DNA of 64,000 bases from the NCBI GenBank assembly GCA_001627335.1, contig LUPK01000033.1:62001-126000 (forward strand), read 5' to 3'. A program made the translations under genes and the position numbers. The notes under the pieces were generated by a model. That model was not told the origin of the DNA, did no database searches, and saw nothing but the letters and a program-made list of their open reading frames with translations. Source of the DNA: Nocardioides sp. REDSEA-S33_B3 (GTDB taxonomy: Bacteria; Actinomycetota; Actinomycetes; Propionibacteriales; Nocardioidaceae). Shown here piece by piece: positions 18,577 through 26,571 of this stretch (within the stretch, counting starts at the first letter, position 1; each line of letters starts with the position of its first letter).

Positions 18577-19308
18577 GTGTCGCGAATCGAGCACCCCTCG
18601 GCGGGACCGGCGGAGCCCGCCGAGGAGCGGTCCCCGGCCGAGGACGGTCGGCGAGCGCCGTACGACCCGATGCCGCACGGTCCCGACGAGGTGGGCGTCG
18701 GCCCCTGGCCCGGCGAGTGGCCCGAGGGCGAGCACTGGGACCCAGCGCTGCTGCGTGACGGCGACCGTCGCAACGTGGTCGACCGCTACCGCTACTGGTC
18801 GATGGAGGCGATCCGCGCCGACCTCGACACCCGCCGCCACGGCTTCCACGTCGCCATCGAGAACTGGCAGCACGACTTCAACATCGGCACCGTCGTCCGC
18901 TCGGCCAACGCCTTCCTCGCCGCCGAGGTCCACATCGTCGGCAACCGCCGCTGGAACCGCCGGGGCGCGATGGTCACCGACCGTTACCAGCACGTGCGGC
19001 ACCACCCCACGGTCGAGGACCTCTCGGCCTACCTCCGCGAGCGCGACCTGCCGTTGTACGGCGTGGACAACCTGCCCGGCTCCGCGCACCTGGAGACGCT
19101 CGCGGTGCCGCGGGAGGTCTGCTTCCTGTTCGGGCAGGAGGGGCCCGGGCTCTCCGCGGCCGCCCGCGAGGCCTGCGACGCCACCTTCTCCATCGCCCAG
19201 TTCGGCTCGACCCGGTCCATCAACGCCTCGGCCGCGGCCGCCATCGCGATGCACACCTGGGTCGTCCAGCACGCCGACCTCTCCCACGACGACACCTGGC
19301 GCGGCTGA
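18577..19308 (+). CDS. TrmH/SpoU family RNA 2'-O-methyltransferase
   Basis: SAM-dependent methyltransferase expected to modify a ribose in tRNA or rRNA. The 243-residue product carries the three SPOUT motifs: FNIGTVVRSANAF (motif 1), CFLFGQEGPGLS (motif 2) and STRSINASAAAAIAMH (motif 3), which form the knotted SAM site. An N-terminal extension of about 70 residues rich in Pro and Glu precedes it. GTG 18577 follows TACCGT by six bases, so the transcript is likely leaderless; the longer frame upstream would run through the DedA gene. The exact RNA target cannot be read from the sequence. Confidence 0.9.
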   Translation: MSRIEHPSAGPAEPAEERSPAEDGRRAPYDPMPHGPDEVGVGPWPGEWPEGEHWDPALLRDGDRRNVVDRYRYWSMEAIRADLDTRRHGFHVAIENWQHDFNIGTVVRSANAFLAAEVHIVGNRRWNRRGAMVTDRYQHVRHHPTVEDLSAYLRERDLPLYGVDNLPGSAHLETLAVPREVCFLFGQEGPGLSAAAREACDATFSIAQFGSTRSINASAAAAIAMHTWVVQHADLSHDDTWRG

Positions 19309-19446
19309 GCCCTGCTCGACCACCGGGACGTCATACGGGCGAGACTTCCACTGTCAGCGATGTCCTGAGACTTCACAGGACGTCCGCTTCCGCTGGGCGT
19401 AGGACGTCCCACGCCAGCGCTAGCCGGCAGCGCAGGGCCGAACGCG

Positions 19447-19481
19447 ACGCCGGGCCGGACCACGAGGGTCCGACCCGGCGT
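19447..19481. terminator. Strong bidirectional hairpin terminator
   Basis: A 15-base arm ACGCCGGGCCGGACC (19447-19461) pairs at 14 of 15 positions with 19467-19481 around an ACGAG loop. It lies between the TrmH-family gene and the convergent M14 carboxypeptidase, 20 bp before the latter's stop codon. No U tract follows. Confidence 0.8.
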
Positions 19482-19500
19482 GCGTCGGGGAGGGAGGGGC

Positions 19501-21627
19501 TCAGCGGCAGGCGCGCCGCAGGTCGAACTTCTTCACCTGGCCGCGGTCGATGTAGAGGTTCTTCTTGCTCTCCACCTTGCCGTCGACCTCGCAGGTGAGG
19601 ACGTAGCGCTCCTTGATGCCCTTCACCTTCGAGGACTTCGCGGAGAACTGGCCGACCTCGACGGTGTAGGACGGGGTCACCGAGGCGTAGTTGATGACCT
19701 CGATGACGTAGGTGCCGGCCGGGGCGTCCGGGATCTCGACGGCCTCGCCGGAGCCCGGCAGGTTGCCCGAGGTGCCCATCTCGACCAGCTCGTCACCCTT
19801 CTTGAGGTAGACCGCGAGATCGAGGTCGTCCGGGGTCGGCCAGGTCAGGTCGACCCGCAGGACGTCCGAGGCCTTCTTCGCGACGTACTCGTGGGTGGCG
19901 GTGCCGATGCCCGGGATGGTCACCGAGCCCTCGATGGTCTCCGAGGCGAACGGGGCGTCGGCCAGCTCGTCGACCTTCTTGCCCATGACCACGGGACGGG
20001 TCGAGGGGTTCACGATCCAGCTGAACGTGCCCTTCTTGCCCACCGTGATGGAGGAGTCGACGAAGTCCTCGAAGCTGGAGTCCCAGGTCGGGGAGTCGAA
20101 GTCCTTGCGCAGGCGGATCGTGGCGCCCTTGGGGGCCTTGCCCTTGAGGACACCGTGGTACTTGGTGTCGACGGCGTGCTTGAGGGCGATGAAGTAGGCC
20201 TCGCGGTTGCCCTTGCCGGCGTACTCGCCCGCACCGAGGTACTGGTCCACGACGTCCTCGAAGGGCGGGTGGAACTCGTCGGGGCCGATCTCGAAGGTGT
20301 AGCCGTAGCCACCGGTGGCGTTGTAGGACCAGTCCTCGGTCGTACCGGTGGTGTCGTAGAGCTGCCAGCCGTGCTGGTTGGAGTAGCCGTTCTGGGCGGC
20401 CATCTTGGCGCCGACCTTCTTCAGTCCCTTCTCGTCGGGGCTGTCGCCCACCGGGAGGCCGTCGGGGCCGATGGTGGACGGGGCCACGCCGTTGGGGCGC
20501 AGGATCAGGTTGCCGAAGGTGTGGTTGGAGATGAGCATCGTGACCTGGCGGCTGCGCACCAGCTCCTGGATGTTCTGGGTCTCCGGCTCGGAGAACGGGG
20601 CCGCGCCGCGGTAGGTCGGGTCGAGGGGACCGGCCTCGACCTCGGTGAGGTTGGGCGTGCTGCCGGCCGCTCCCGGGCCGCCCCAGAAACCCCCGTAGTT
20701 GCGGTTGAGGTCGACGCCGAGGAGGAAGCCGCCGTTGGTGGTCACCTGCAGGGCGCAGGTGCCGTCGGGGGTGTCGACCCCGTCGATGAGGCGGCAGTTC
20801 TTGCGCATGTAGGCGTGGCCGGGAGTGCCGAGGATGGAGACGGTGCCGCCTCCGTCGAGGGCGCGCAGGTCGACGAACTCGCCGTCGGTGCGCGAGAGGT
20901 CGAAGCCGTCGGCGTTGACCACCGGGACCACGATCACGCGGCCCTTCTTCAGCAGCTTGGTGGTGCGCTTGTTCTTGCCGTAGCCCTCGGCCAGGTCGAT
21001 GGCGAACTCCATCGCGTTCTCGCCCGAGGGCCACTCGCGGGCGTGGTGCAGACCCATCAGCACGAAGGTCGGCTTGCCGGTGTCGGGGCCCTTGACGCCC
21101 TGGCCGATCTCGACGGCCTGGACGGTGCGACCGTCGAGGGTGGGGTGGTTGAGCTCGAACATCTTGACGTGCTGGGGGAACCGCTCGGCGAGGTCGGCCA
21201 TGTCGGCGTTGTAGTCCTCGAGCGTGCGGTAGCCGTCGCGACCGGACGGCAGCGGGCTGCGCTGGACCGAGTCGGCGTAGGCCTCGTCGCTCTTCCAGAC
21301 CTCCAGCGACCGGGCGACGAGGTCGGGGATCTCGACGTCGTAGGTCAGGCCCGCGGCCAGCAGCAGCGCACGGTCGGTCGCCGAGTGCAGGACGACCTCG
21401 ACGTAGTCGTGGCCGGCGTGCTCGGTGAGGTCCAGACCCAGCTTGGACAGCACCATCTTGTCGGCGCGGGTGGGGGTGTCGACCTTGACCAGCTGGGGCC
21501 GGAAGACGTTGGCGGGGGAGGTCGTGGCGGCCTCGGACCCGATCGCCGTGAGAGGGGCGAGGGCGAGGGCGGCCAGCGTGGCGGTCGCCGCGAGGGCGGT
21601 GCGGCGGGCGCGGGTTCGGCGGTTCAT
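19501..21627 (-). CDS. Secreted M14 zinc carboxypeptidase with inserted pre-peptidase domain
   Basis: Exported metallopeptidase of 708 residues. A Sec-type signal (residues 1-34, basic start then Ala/Leu core) leads to a propeptide-like region and an M14 domain: zinc ligands H195 and E198 in GLHHAREWPSGENAM, substrate motif VVNADGFDLSR, DLNRNYGGFWGG, third ligand region ISNHTFGNLILRP and catalytic glutamate in FEIGPDEFHPPF. After NPSTRP comes a beta-rich domain of about 110 residues with DLTWPTPDDLDLAVYLKKGD, a bacterial pre-peptidase C-terminal (PPC) pattern, before a conserved cysteine-bearing tail. AGGAG precedes ATG 21627. A shorter paralogue follows upstream at 21751-23493. Confidence 0.93.
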   Translation of the reverse strand: MNRRTRARRTALAATATLAALALAPLTAIGSEAATTSPANVFRPQLVKVDTPTRADKMVLSKLGLDLTEHAGHDYVEVVLHSATDRALLLAAGLTYDVEIPDLVARSLEVWKSDEAYADSVQRSPLPSGRDGYRTLEDYNADMADLAERFPQHVKMFELNHPTLDGRTVQAVEIGQGVKGPDTGKPTFVLMGLHHAREWPSGENAMEFAIDLAEGYGKNKRTTKLLKKGRVIVVPVVNADGFDLSRTDGEFVDLRALDGGGTVSILGTPGHAYMRKNCRLIDGVDTPDGTCALQVTTNGGFLLGVDLNRNYGGFWGGPGAAGSTPNLTEVEAGPLDPTYRGAAPFSEPETQNIQELVRSRQVTMLISNHTFGNLILRPNGVAPSTIGPDGLPVGDSPDEKGLKKVGAKMAAQNGYSNQHGWQLYDTTGTTEDWSYNATGGYGYTFEIGPDEFHPPFEDVVDQYLGAGEYAGKGNREAYFIALKHAVDTKYHGVLKGKAPKGATIRLRKDFDSPTWDSSFEDFVDSSITVGKKGTFSWIVNPSTRPVVMGKKVDELADAPFASETIEGSVTIPGIGTATHEYVAKKASDVLRVDLTWPTPDDLDLAVYLKKGDELVEMGTSGNLPGSGEAVEIPDAPAGTYVIEVINYASVTPSYTVEVGQFSAKSSKVKGIKERYVLTCEVDGKVESKKNLYIDRGQVKKFDLRRACR

Positions 21628-21750
21628 CGTCGAGCTCCTGGGGTGTCCCGAGTCAGGGGATGGCGGGTTGGAGATGTCAACGCGGGATCGGCCGTCAGGT
21701 CACGCACCTGAGGTGCGCCTCACGCGCCTTGCCCGAGCGGCGCCGCGCGC

Positions 21751-23493
21751 TCAGCAGCGCCGCAGGGTGAGGCGGACCTGTTCGCCGCGGTCGACGCGGA
21801 CCCTCGTCGCCCGGGCCTTCCCGCGCCCGTCGTCGCAGGTCAGGCGGTACTTCTCGGTGCGTTGCGAGGTCGGGCGCGTCGACGGGTTGACGTGCCAGGT
21901 GAACCGGCCGGAGCGGGGGACGACCAGGGTGGTCCGGAGCCGGGCCGGACTGGACCCCTCCCAGGTGGTCGTCGAGGCGTCGCGGGTGAGGGTGAGCGTC
22001 GCGCCGGCGGGCGCCCGGCCGGCCAGGACCCCGTGGGCGCGGGTGTCGGCTGCGTGCGCGAGGGCGATGAGGTACGCCGCGCGGTTGCCGCCGCCGGGGC
22101 GGTCGGCCCCGACGTACTCGTCGACGACGTCCTCGAAGGGCGGGTGGAACTCGGTGGGCCCGATCTCGAAGGTGAACCCGAACGCGCCGGTGGCGGCGTA
22201 GGCCCAGTCCTCGGTGGTGCCGACACCGTCGTAGAGCTCGTGGCTGCGCTGGTTGGTGTAGCCGTTCTCGGCGGCGAACCGCGCGCCGAGGCGTCGCAAC
22301 GCCCGCTCGTCGGGGGCCAGCCCGAGGGGCACGCCGCCGTCGGTGACGTGGTCGGGAGCCCCGGCCCACGGGCGCAGCACGAGGTTGCCGGAGGTGTGGT
22401 TGGTGATGAGGGTCGTGACCTGGCGCGACAGCACGAGGTCGCGGACGTTGCGGGTCTCGGGCTCGGAGAAGGCGTCCGCGCCGTGGTGGCGCGGGTCGAG
22501 CAACCCGGCGTGGAGCTCGGTGACGCTCGGGGTGGCGCCGGCGGCGCCCGGGCCGCTCCACCACTGGCCGTAGTTGCGGTTGAGGTCGACGCCGAGGCCG
22601 AAGCCCGCGGGGGTGGTCAGCATCGCCGCGCACGTGCCGTCGGGGGTGTCGACGCCGGCGACGAGCCGGCAGTTCTTGCGGAGGTAGGCCAGGCCCGGGG
22701 TCAGCACCTGCGTGGCGACCGGCAGCAGGGTGCCGCTCGGGTCGAGGGGGTGGAGCACGTTGAGGTCGATCAGCCCGCCGGAGGTGCGAGACAGGTCGAA
22801 CCCGTCGGGGTTGACCACGGGCACGACGACCACGCGCACGCGCCGCAGCAGTCGGCGCACGTCGCGGTCGGTGCGCTCGAGCGCCACCAGGTCGTGGGCG
22901 AGCTCCATCGTGTGCTCGGCCGAGGGCCACTCGCGGGCGTGGTGCAGCCCCAGCATCACGAAGGTGGGGCGGCCGTCGGCAGGGCGCCGGACCCGGTGGG
23001 CGATCTCGACGCCGTGCACCTCGCGGCCGTCGAGGCCGGGCTCGGGGAGCGTCAGGTGCCGCACGAGCGAGCGGTGCTCGCGAGCCAGGTCGCGCAGCTC
23101 GGTCTCGTAGTCCTCGAGGGTGCGGTACGACGTGCGGCCCGACGGCAGCGGGGAGCGGACCGTGCGGGCGGCGTACTCCGCGTCGAGGCGGTTGCGCTCG
23201 GCCTCCCGCGCCAGCAGGTCGGGGACCAGCACCTCCGAGGCCAGGCCGGAGGCGTCCAGGCGGGCGCGTTCGGCGGCGGTGTGCAGGACGACGTCCACGC
23301 CCTCGGTGCCGCCGTGCTCGGTGAGGTCGAGCCCCAGCGCACCCACGGCGTCGGGGTCGGCGTGCACGCGCACCAACTGCGGCGTCCACGGGCGTTCGGT
23401 CGAGACCGCGGCGGGGCTCGGGGCGAGCAGCGAGGCGGCGAGCGCGGCGGAGCCGACCGCGGCGGCGAGGAGGGGGCGGCGGAGGGGGGCCAT
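21751..23493 (-). CDS. Secreted M14 zinc carboxypeptidase, second paralogue
   Basis: Exported 580-residue metallopeptidase closely similar to its neighbour: signal peptide (MAPLRRPLLAAAVGSAALAA), zinc site in GLHHAREWPSAEHTM, VVNPDGFDLSR, DLNRNYGQWWSG, ITNHTSGNLVLRP and FEIGPTEFHPPF. It lacks the PPC-like domain: NPSTRP runs almost directly into the conserved tail KYRLTCDD and ends LTLRRC. ATG 23493 gives a normal signal peptide. GTG 23556, overlapping the upstream stop by 4 bp, is open, but the extra codons have much lower third-position GC than the rest. The pair probably arose by tandem duplication. Confidence 0.9.
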   Translation of the reverse strand: MAPLRRPLLAAAVGSAALAASLLAPSPAAVSTERPWTPQLVRVHADPDAVGALGLDLTEHGGTEGVDVVLHTAAERARLDASGLASEVLVPDLLAREAERNRLDAEYAARTVRSPLPSGRTSYRTLEDYETELRDLAREHRSLVRHLTLPEPGLDGREVHGVEIAHRVRRPADGRPTFVMLGLHHAREWPSAEHTMELAHDLVALERTDRDVRRLLRRVRVVVVPVVNPDGFDLSRTSGGLIDLNVLHPLDPSGTLLPVATQVLTPGLAYLRKNCRLVAGVDTPDGTCAAMLTTPAGFGLGVDLNRNYGQWWSGPGAAGATPSVTELHAGLLDPRHHGADAFSEPETRNVRDLVLSRQVTTLITNHTSGNLVLRPWAGAPDHVTDGGVPLGLAPDERALRRLGARFAAENGYTNQRSHELYDGVGTTEDWAYAATGAFGFTFEIGPTEFHPPFEDVVDEYVGADRPGGGNRAAYLIALAHAADTRAHGVLAGRAPAGATLTLTRDASTTTWEGSSPARLRTTLVVPRSGRFTWHVNPSTRPTSQRTEKYRLTCDDGRGKARATRVRVDRGEQVRLTLRRC

Positions 23494-23552
23494 GACTGCG
23501 CAACGCACGGCAGCCGGCGTGGTGACGGGTCCCGCGGGTTCTGGGACCGGAT

Positions 23553-24062
23553 TCACACCCTCCGCAGGTCGGCCAGGAGACGCCGGTGGGTCAGCTCGAC
23601 GACCGCCTCGCGGGCAGGGACGTCGGTGAGCAGGTAGGCGGCCCCGAGCAGACCGTCCGGCTCGAAGGTGATCGCCAGGTCGACGGTGCAGCCGGCGGGG
23701 TGCCGGTCCACGCGCAGCTCGAGGACCACCCGGCCCGGCGCCCGCACCGCGGCCTCCAGCACCAGCCGGTGCCCGGTCGCGGTGGTGCCGGCGGCCAGGA
23801 CCCGCCAGAAGCCGGCGCGGTCACCGGCCCGGAGCAGCGGCCCGTCGGCCACGGGCCAACGGCGACCACCGCCGAGGGCCAGCCGGTCGAGGGCTCCGCG
23901 GACAACGAAAGGTGCGGCATCGACGTACCAGTGGCGGCCGTGGCCGGCACCCGCCAGCACCGCCCACGCCTCGTCGGCGGACCGGACCGACGTCGAGCGG
24001 CGGCCGGACGTGCGCAGCGACCGGGGCAGGGGCGGGCGGGGGGAAAGGGACGGACGACCCAT
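23553..24062 (-). CDS. DUF2867-like protein
   Basis: The 169-residue protein resembles the DUF2867 domain found at the C-terminus of some NAD(P)-binding reductase-like proteins: WYVDAAPFVVRGALDRLALGG, then GDRAGFWRVLAAG, VRAPGRVVLELRVD and the closing LLGAAYLLTDVPAREAVV. Here the domain stands alone without a reductase. Its fold is SRPBCC-like, but the ligand is unknown. ATG 24062 is preferred and GTG 24071 is the alternative. The gene ends 59 bp before the second M14 peptidase start and could be co-transcribed with both peptidases. It is divergent from fba. Confidence 0.65.
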   Translation of the reverse strand: MGRPSLSPRPPLPRSLRTSGRRSTSVRSADEAWAVLAGAGHGRHWYVDAAPFVVRGALDRLALGGGRRWPVADGPLLRAGDRAGFWRVLAAGTTATGHRLVLEAAVRAPGRVVLELRVDRHPAGCTVDLAITFEPDGLLGAAYLLTDVPAREAVVELTHRRLLADLRRV

Positions 24063-24123
24063 CGAGACCACGGACCCTTCCTACTAGGGTGAGCGGCGTC
24101 TGACCCCACCCGAGGAGCGCCAC

Positions 24124-25155
24124 GTGCCCATCGCCACCCCTGAGAAGTACGCCGAGATGCTGGACGCCGCGAAGGCCGGCGCCTACGCCTTCCCCGCCAT
24201 CAACGTCTCGTCCAGCCAGACCCTCAACGCGGCGCTGCAGGGCTTCGCCGACGCCGGCTCCGACGGGATCATCCAGGTCTCCACCGGTGGCGCCGAGTAC
24301 CTCTCCGGCCCCACGCGCAAGGACATGGTGACCGGGTCGGTGGCGTTCGCGGCGTACGCCGCCGAGCTGGCCAAGAACTACCCCGTCAACGTCGCGCTGC
24401 ACACCGACCACTGCCCCAAGGACAAGCTCGACGGCTTCGTCCGCCCGCTGCTCGACATCTCCGCGGAGCGGGTCAAGCGCGGCGAGGCGCCGCTGTTCCA
24501 GTCGCACATGTGGGACGGCTCGGCCGTGCCGCTGGAGGAGAACCTCTCGATCGCCGGCGAGCTGCTGGAGAAGTGCATCGCGGCCAAGATCATCCTCGAG
24601 ATCGAGGTCGGCGTGGTCGGCGGCGAGGAGGACGGCGTCGAGAACGAGATCAACGAGAAGCTCTACTCCACCCCCGAGGACGCCATCGCGACCGCGAAGG
24701 CGCTCGGCTACGGCGACCGCGGCTACTACATGACCGCGCTGACCTTCGGCAACGTGCACGGCGTCTACAAGCCGGGCAACGTCAAGCTGCGCCCCGAGGT
24801 GCTGAAGCAGGCCCAGGAGGCCGTGGTCGGCGAGTTCGGTCTCGAGGCCGGCGCCAAGCCGTTCCACCTGGTCTTCCACGGCGGCTCGGGTTCGACCGCC
24901 CAGGAGATCTCCGACGCGGTGGACTACGGCGTGGTGAAGATGAACGTCGACACCGACACCCAGTACGCCTTCACCCGTCCGGTCGCCGCGCACATGTTCC
25001 AGAACTACGACGGCGTGCTGAAGGTCGACGGCGAGGTCGGCAACAAGAAGGCCTACGACCCGCGTGCCTGGGGCAAGGCCGCCGAGGCCGGCATGGCGGC
25101 CCGCGTTGTCGAGGCCTGCGAGAACCTCCGCTCCGCGGGTCGCTCGCTGGGCTGA
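24124..25155 (+). CDS. fbaA: Class II fructose-bisphosphate aldolase
   Basis: Cleaves fructose 1,6-bisphosphate in glycolysis and runs in reverse in gluconeogenesis; zinc-dependent, cytosolic. The 343-residue product has AFPAINVSSSQTLNA, the zinc and catalytic motif ALHTDHCPKDKLDG, the signature EIEVGVVGGEEDGVEN, zinc ligand in TFGNVHGVYKPGN and the phosphate-binding VFHGGSGST and KMNVDTDTQYAF, all typical of class IIA. GTG 24124 has GAGGAG upstream, and TAGGGT at 24085-24090 is a plausible -10, leaving a short 5' leader. The next plus-strand gene is DUF3151. Confidence 0.97.
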   Translation: MPIATPEKYAEMLDAAKAGAYAFPAINVSSSQTLNAALQGFADAGSDGIIQVSTGGAEYLSGPTRKDMVTGSVAFAAYAAELAKNYPVNVALHTDHCPKDKLDGFVRPLLDISAERVKRGEAPLFQSHMWDGSAVPLEENLSIAGELLEKCIAAKIILEIEVGVVGGEEDGVENEINEKLYSTPEDAIATAKALGYGDRGYYMTALTFGNVHGVYKPGNVKLRPEVLKQAQEAVVGEFGLEAGAKPFHLVFHGGSGSTAQEISDAVDYGVVKMNVDTDTQYAFTRPVAAHMFQNYDGVLKVDGEVGNKKAYDPRAWGKAAEAGMAARVVEACENLRSAGRSLG

Positions 25156-25181
25156 GCGCCCCGGCAGCACCGGAGCACCGA

Positions 25182-25227
25182 GTCGTGCCCCTCAGCGCGC
25201 GCCATGGCGCCCGCTGAGGGGCACGAC
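25182..25227. repeat. 46-bp palindromic repeat, copy B
   Basis: It starts GTCGTGCCCCTCAGCGCGCG and ends TGAGGGGCACGAC. Compared with copy A (15213-15258), the third pair of the inner CTGAG/CTCAG stem is flipped from G-C to C-G on both arms, a compensatory change. It lies between fba and the DUF3151 gene. Confidence 0.88.
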
Positions 25228-25265
25228 TGCGTCCGGGGTCAGGGGCGCCTGGCACCATGGCGCCC

Positions 25266-25691
25266 ATGAGCATCGGACAGGACCTGATGGCGGGCCCGCC
25301 GCCCACCCACCTCCCCGAGGACCCGGCCGCGGCCGCGCTGGCCTCCGGCCAGGACAAGTACGCCGTCGCCAAGCAGTTCCCCGCCAGCCCGTTCGCCTGG
25401 GCCGCGCTGGCCGGCCAGGCCGCGGAGGACCAGTCGGACCCCGTCACGATCTACGCCTACGCCCGGGTCGGCTACCACCGCTCGCTGGACATGCTGCGCC
25501 GCAACGGCTGGAAGGGCCACGGTCCGGTGCCGTGGGAGCACGAGCCCAACCGCGGGTTCCTCATGTGCCTGGCGCTGCTGGCCCTGGCCGCCCAGGCCAT
25601 CGGCGAGACCGACGAGTGGGAGCGCTGCTCGGGCTTCCTGCGCGACTCCAGCCAGACCGCGTTCGACCAGCTGCTGACCGACCTGGGCTGA
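25266..25691 (+). CDS. DUF3151 family protein
   Basis: The 141-residue helical, soluble protein has the DUF3151 pattern: MSIGQDLMAGPPPTHLP at the start, YARVGYHRSLDMLRRNGW, VPWEHEPNRGFLMCLALL and a C-terminal DEWERCSGFLRDSS. The family is restricted to Actinobacteria and its function is unknown. From memory a homologue lies near fba in Mycobacterium as well, which supports a conserved pairing with aldolase. ATG 25266 is chosen over ATG 25257 because family members start at MSIG and a CACCAT hexamer precedes it. It ends just before the 48-bp perfect palindrome. Confidence 0.88.
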   Translation: MSIGQDLMAGPPPTHLPEDPAAAALASGQDKYAVAKQFPASPFAWAALAGQAAEDQSDPVTIYAYARVGYHRSLDMLRRNGWKGHGPVPWEHEPNRGFLMCLALLALAAQAIGETDEWERCSGFLRDSSQTAFDQLLTDLG

Positions 25692-25703
25692 GGCGGGTTA
25701 CTC

Positions 25704-25751
25704 CGCATCCCATTTCCTGCTTACTGGCCAGTAAGCAGGAAATGGGATGCG
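25704..25751. repeat. Perfect 48-bp palindrome
   Basis: CGCATCCCATTTCCTGCTTA (25704-25723) continues with CTGG and is mirrored exactly by 25728-25751, with no loop. It is noticeably richer in A+T than the surrounding DNA. It lies between convergent genes (DUF3151 ending 25691, PIG-L ending 25781) and could extrude as a cruciform or act as a two-way terminator. Confidence 0.95.
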
Positions 25752-25780
25752 TCGTATCCCGGGCCCGCCCCGCCGGGGCC

Positions 25781-26539
25781 CTACTCGCCCCAACCCATCG
25801 GGAACACCTCGAAGGGCGCGGCGAAGGCGCAGCCGAGCCGCTGCCCGGTCGCGCGGGCCATCCCCTCGAGGAACTCCCGGGGGTCGAAGTGCTCCCACCC
25901 CAGGCCGTCGATGTAGGCCCGGTGCGCCTCGAGGGAGGCCACGCCGGCGTCGAAGGTCGCAGTGGTGTCGACGGCGTGGGTGGCCTGGGGTGACCCGAAG
26001 GCCCACACCTCTCCGACCCCGCCCCACTTCTCCAGCGACCCGCCGCCCTCGACGAGCTGCTCGGTGAAGACCCAGCGGTTGCCCGCGTCCCGCACGGCGT
26101 CGAGGACCGCCCTGCCGACCGCGATGTGGTCGGCCTGGTTGAGGTTGGCCCCGCCCCAGGTGTCGCGGAAGTTGCCGGTCAGCACCACCTCGGGCCGGTG
26201 CCGGCGCACCGCCTCGGCGATCGCGCGGCGCAGGGGCACGCCGTGCTCCAGGACGCCGTCGGGCAGGCCGAGGAAGTCGACCGTGTCGACGCCGACGACC
26301 CGCGCCGACTCGACCTGCTCGGCCTCCCGGACCGGGCGGCACTCCTCGGGCGGCATCGCGTCGATGCCGGCCTCGCCGCTGGTCACCATGCAGTAGACGA
26401 CCTGCTTGCCCTGGCCTGTCCACCGTGCGACGGCCGCGGCCGCGCCGAACTCCAGGTCGTCGGGGTGGGCGACCACGCACAGCAGCCGCTCCCAGTCCTC
26501 GCGCAGCGTCTCCAGCGGTGCCGGTGCCTCGGTGCTCAT
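25781..26539 (-). CDS. PIG-L family N-acetyl deacetylase
   Basis: Zinc-dependent deacetylase of the LmbE/PIG-L fold, 252 residues. The zinc motif CVVAHPDDLEFG lies near the N-terminus, with VTSGEAG, GLPDG and the third zinc ligand region NLNQADHIAVG. Family members remove N-acetyl groups from sugars or thiol precursors such as GlcNAc-inositol (MshB) or mycothiol conjugates (Mca). This protein is shorter than MshB and its substrate cannot be set from sequence. ATG 26539 follows a CACGAT hexamer by six bases, the leaderless pattern; ATG 26560 is an alternative. It lies downstream of the LysR gene on the same strand. Confidence 0.88.
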   Translation of the reverse strand: MSTEAPAPLETLREDWERLLCVVAHPDDLEFGAAAAVARWTGQGKQVVYCMVTSGEAGIDAMPPEECRPVREAEQVESARVVGVDTVDFLGLPDGVLEHGVPLRRAIAEAVRRHRPEVVLTGNFRDTWGGANLNQADHIAVGRAVLDAVRDAGNRWVFTEQLVEGGGSLEKWGGVGEVWAFGSPQATHAVDTTATFDAGVASLEAHRAYIDGLGWEHFDPREFLEGMARATGQRLGCAFAAPFEVFPMGWGE

Positions 26540-26571
26540 GGCGCCATCGTGCTCCTCCATGGAGCTTCTGG

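Noticed and set aside
23493..23556. GTG 23556 as the start of the second M14 peptidase
   Set aside because: It overlaps the upstream stop attractively, but the added codons have low third-position GC and would bury the signal peptide behind 21 residues.
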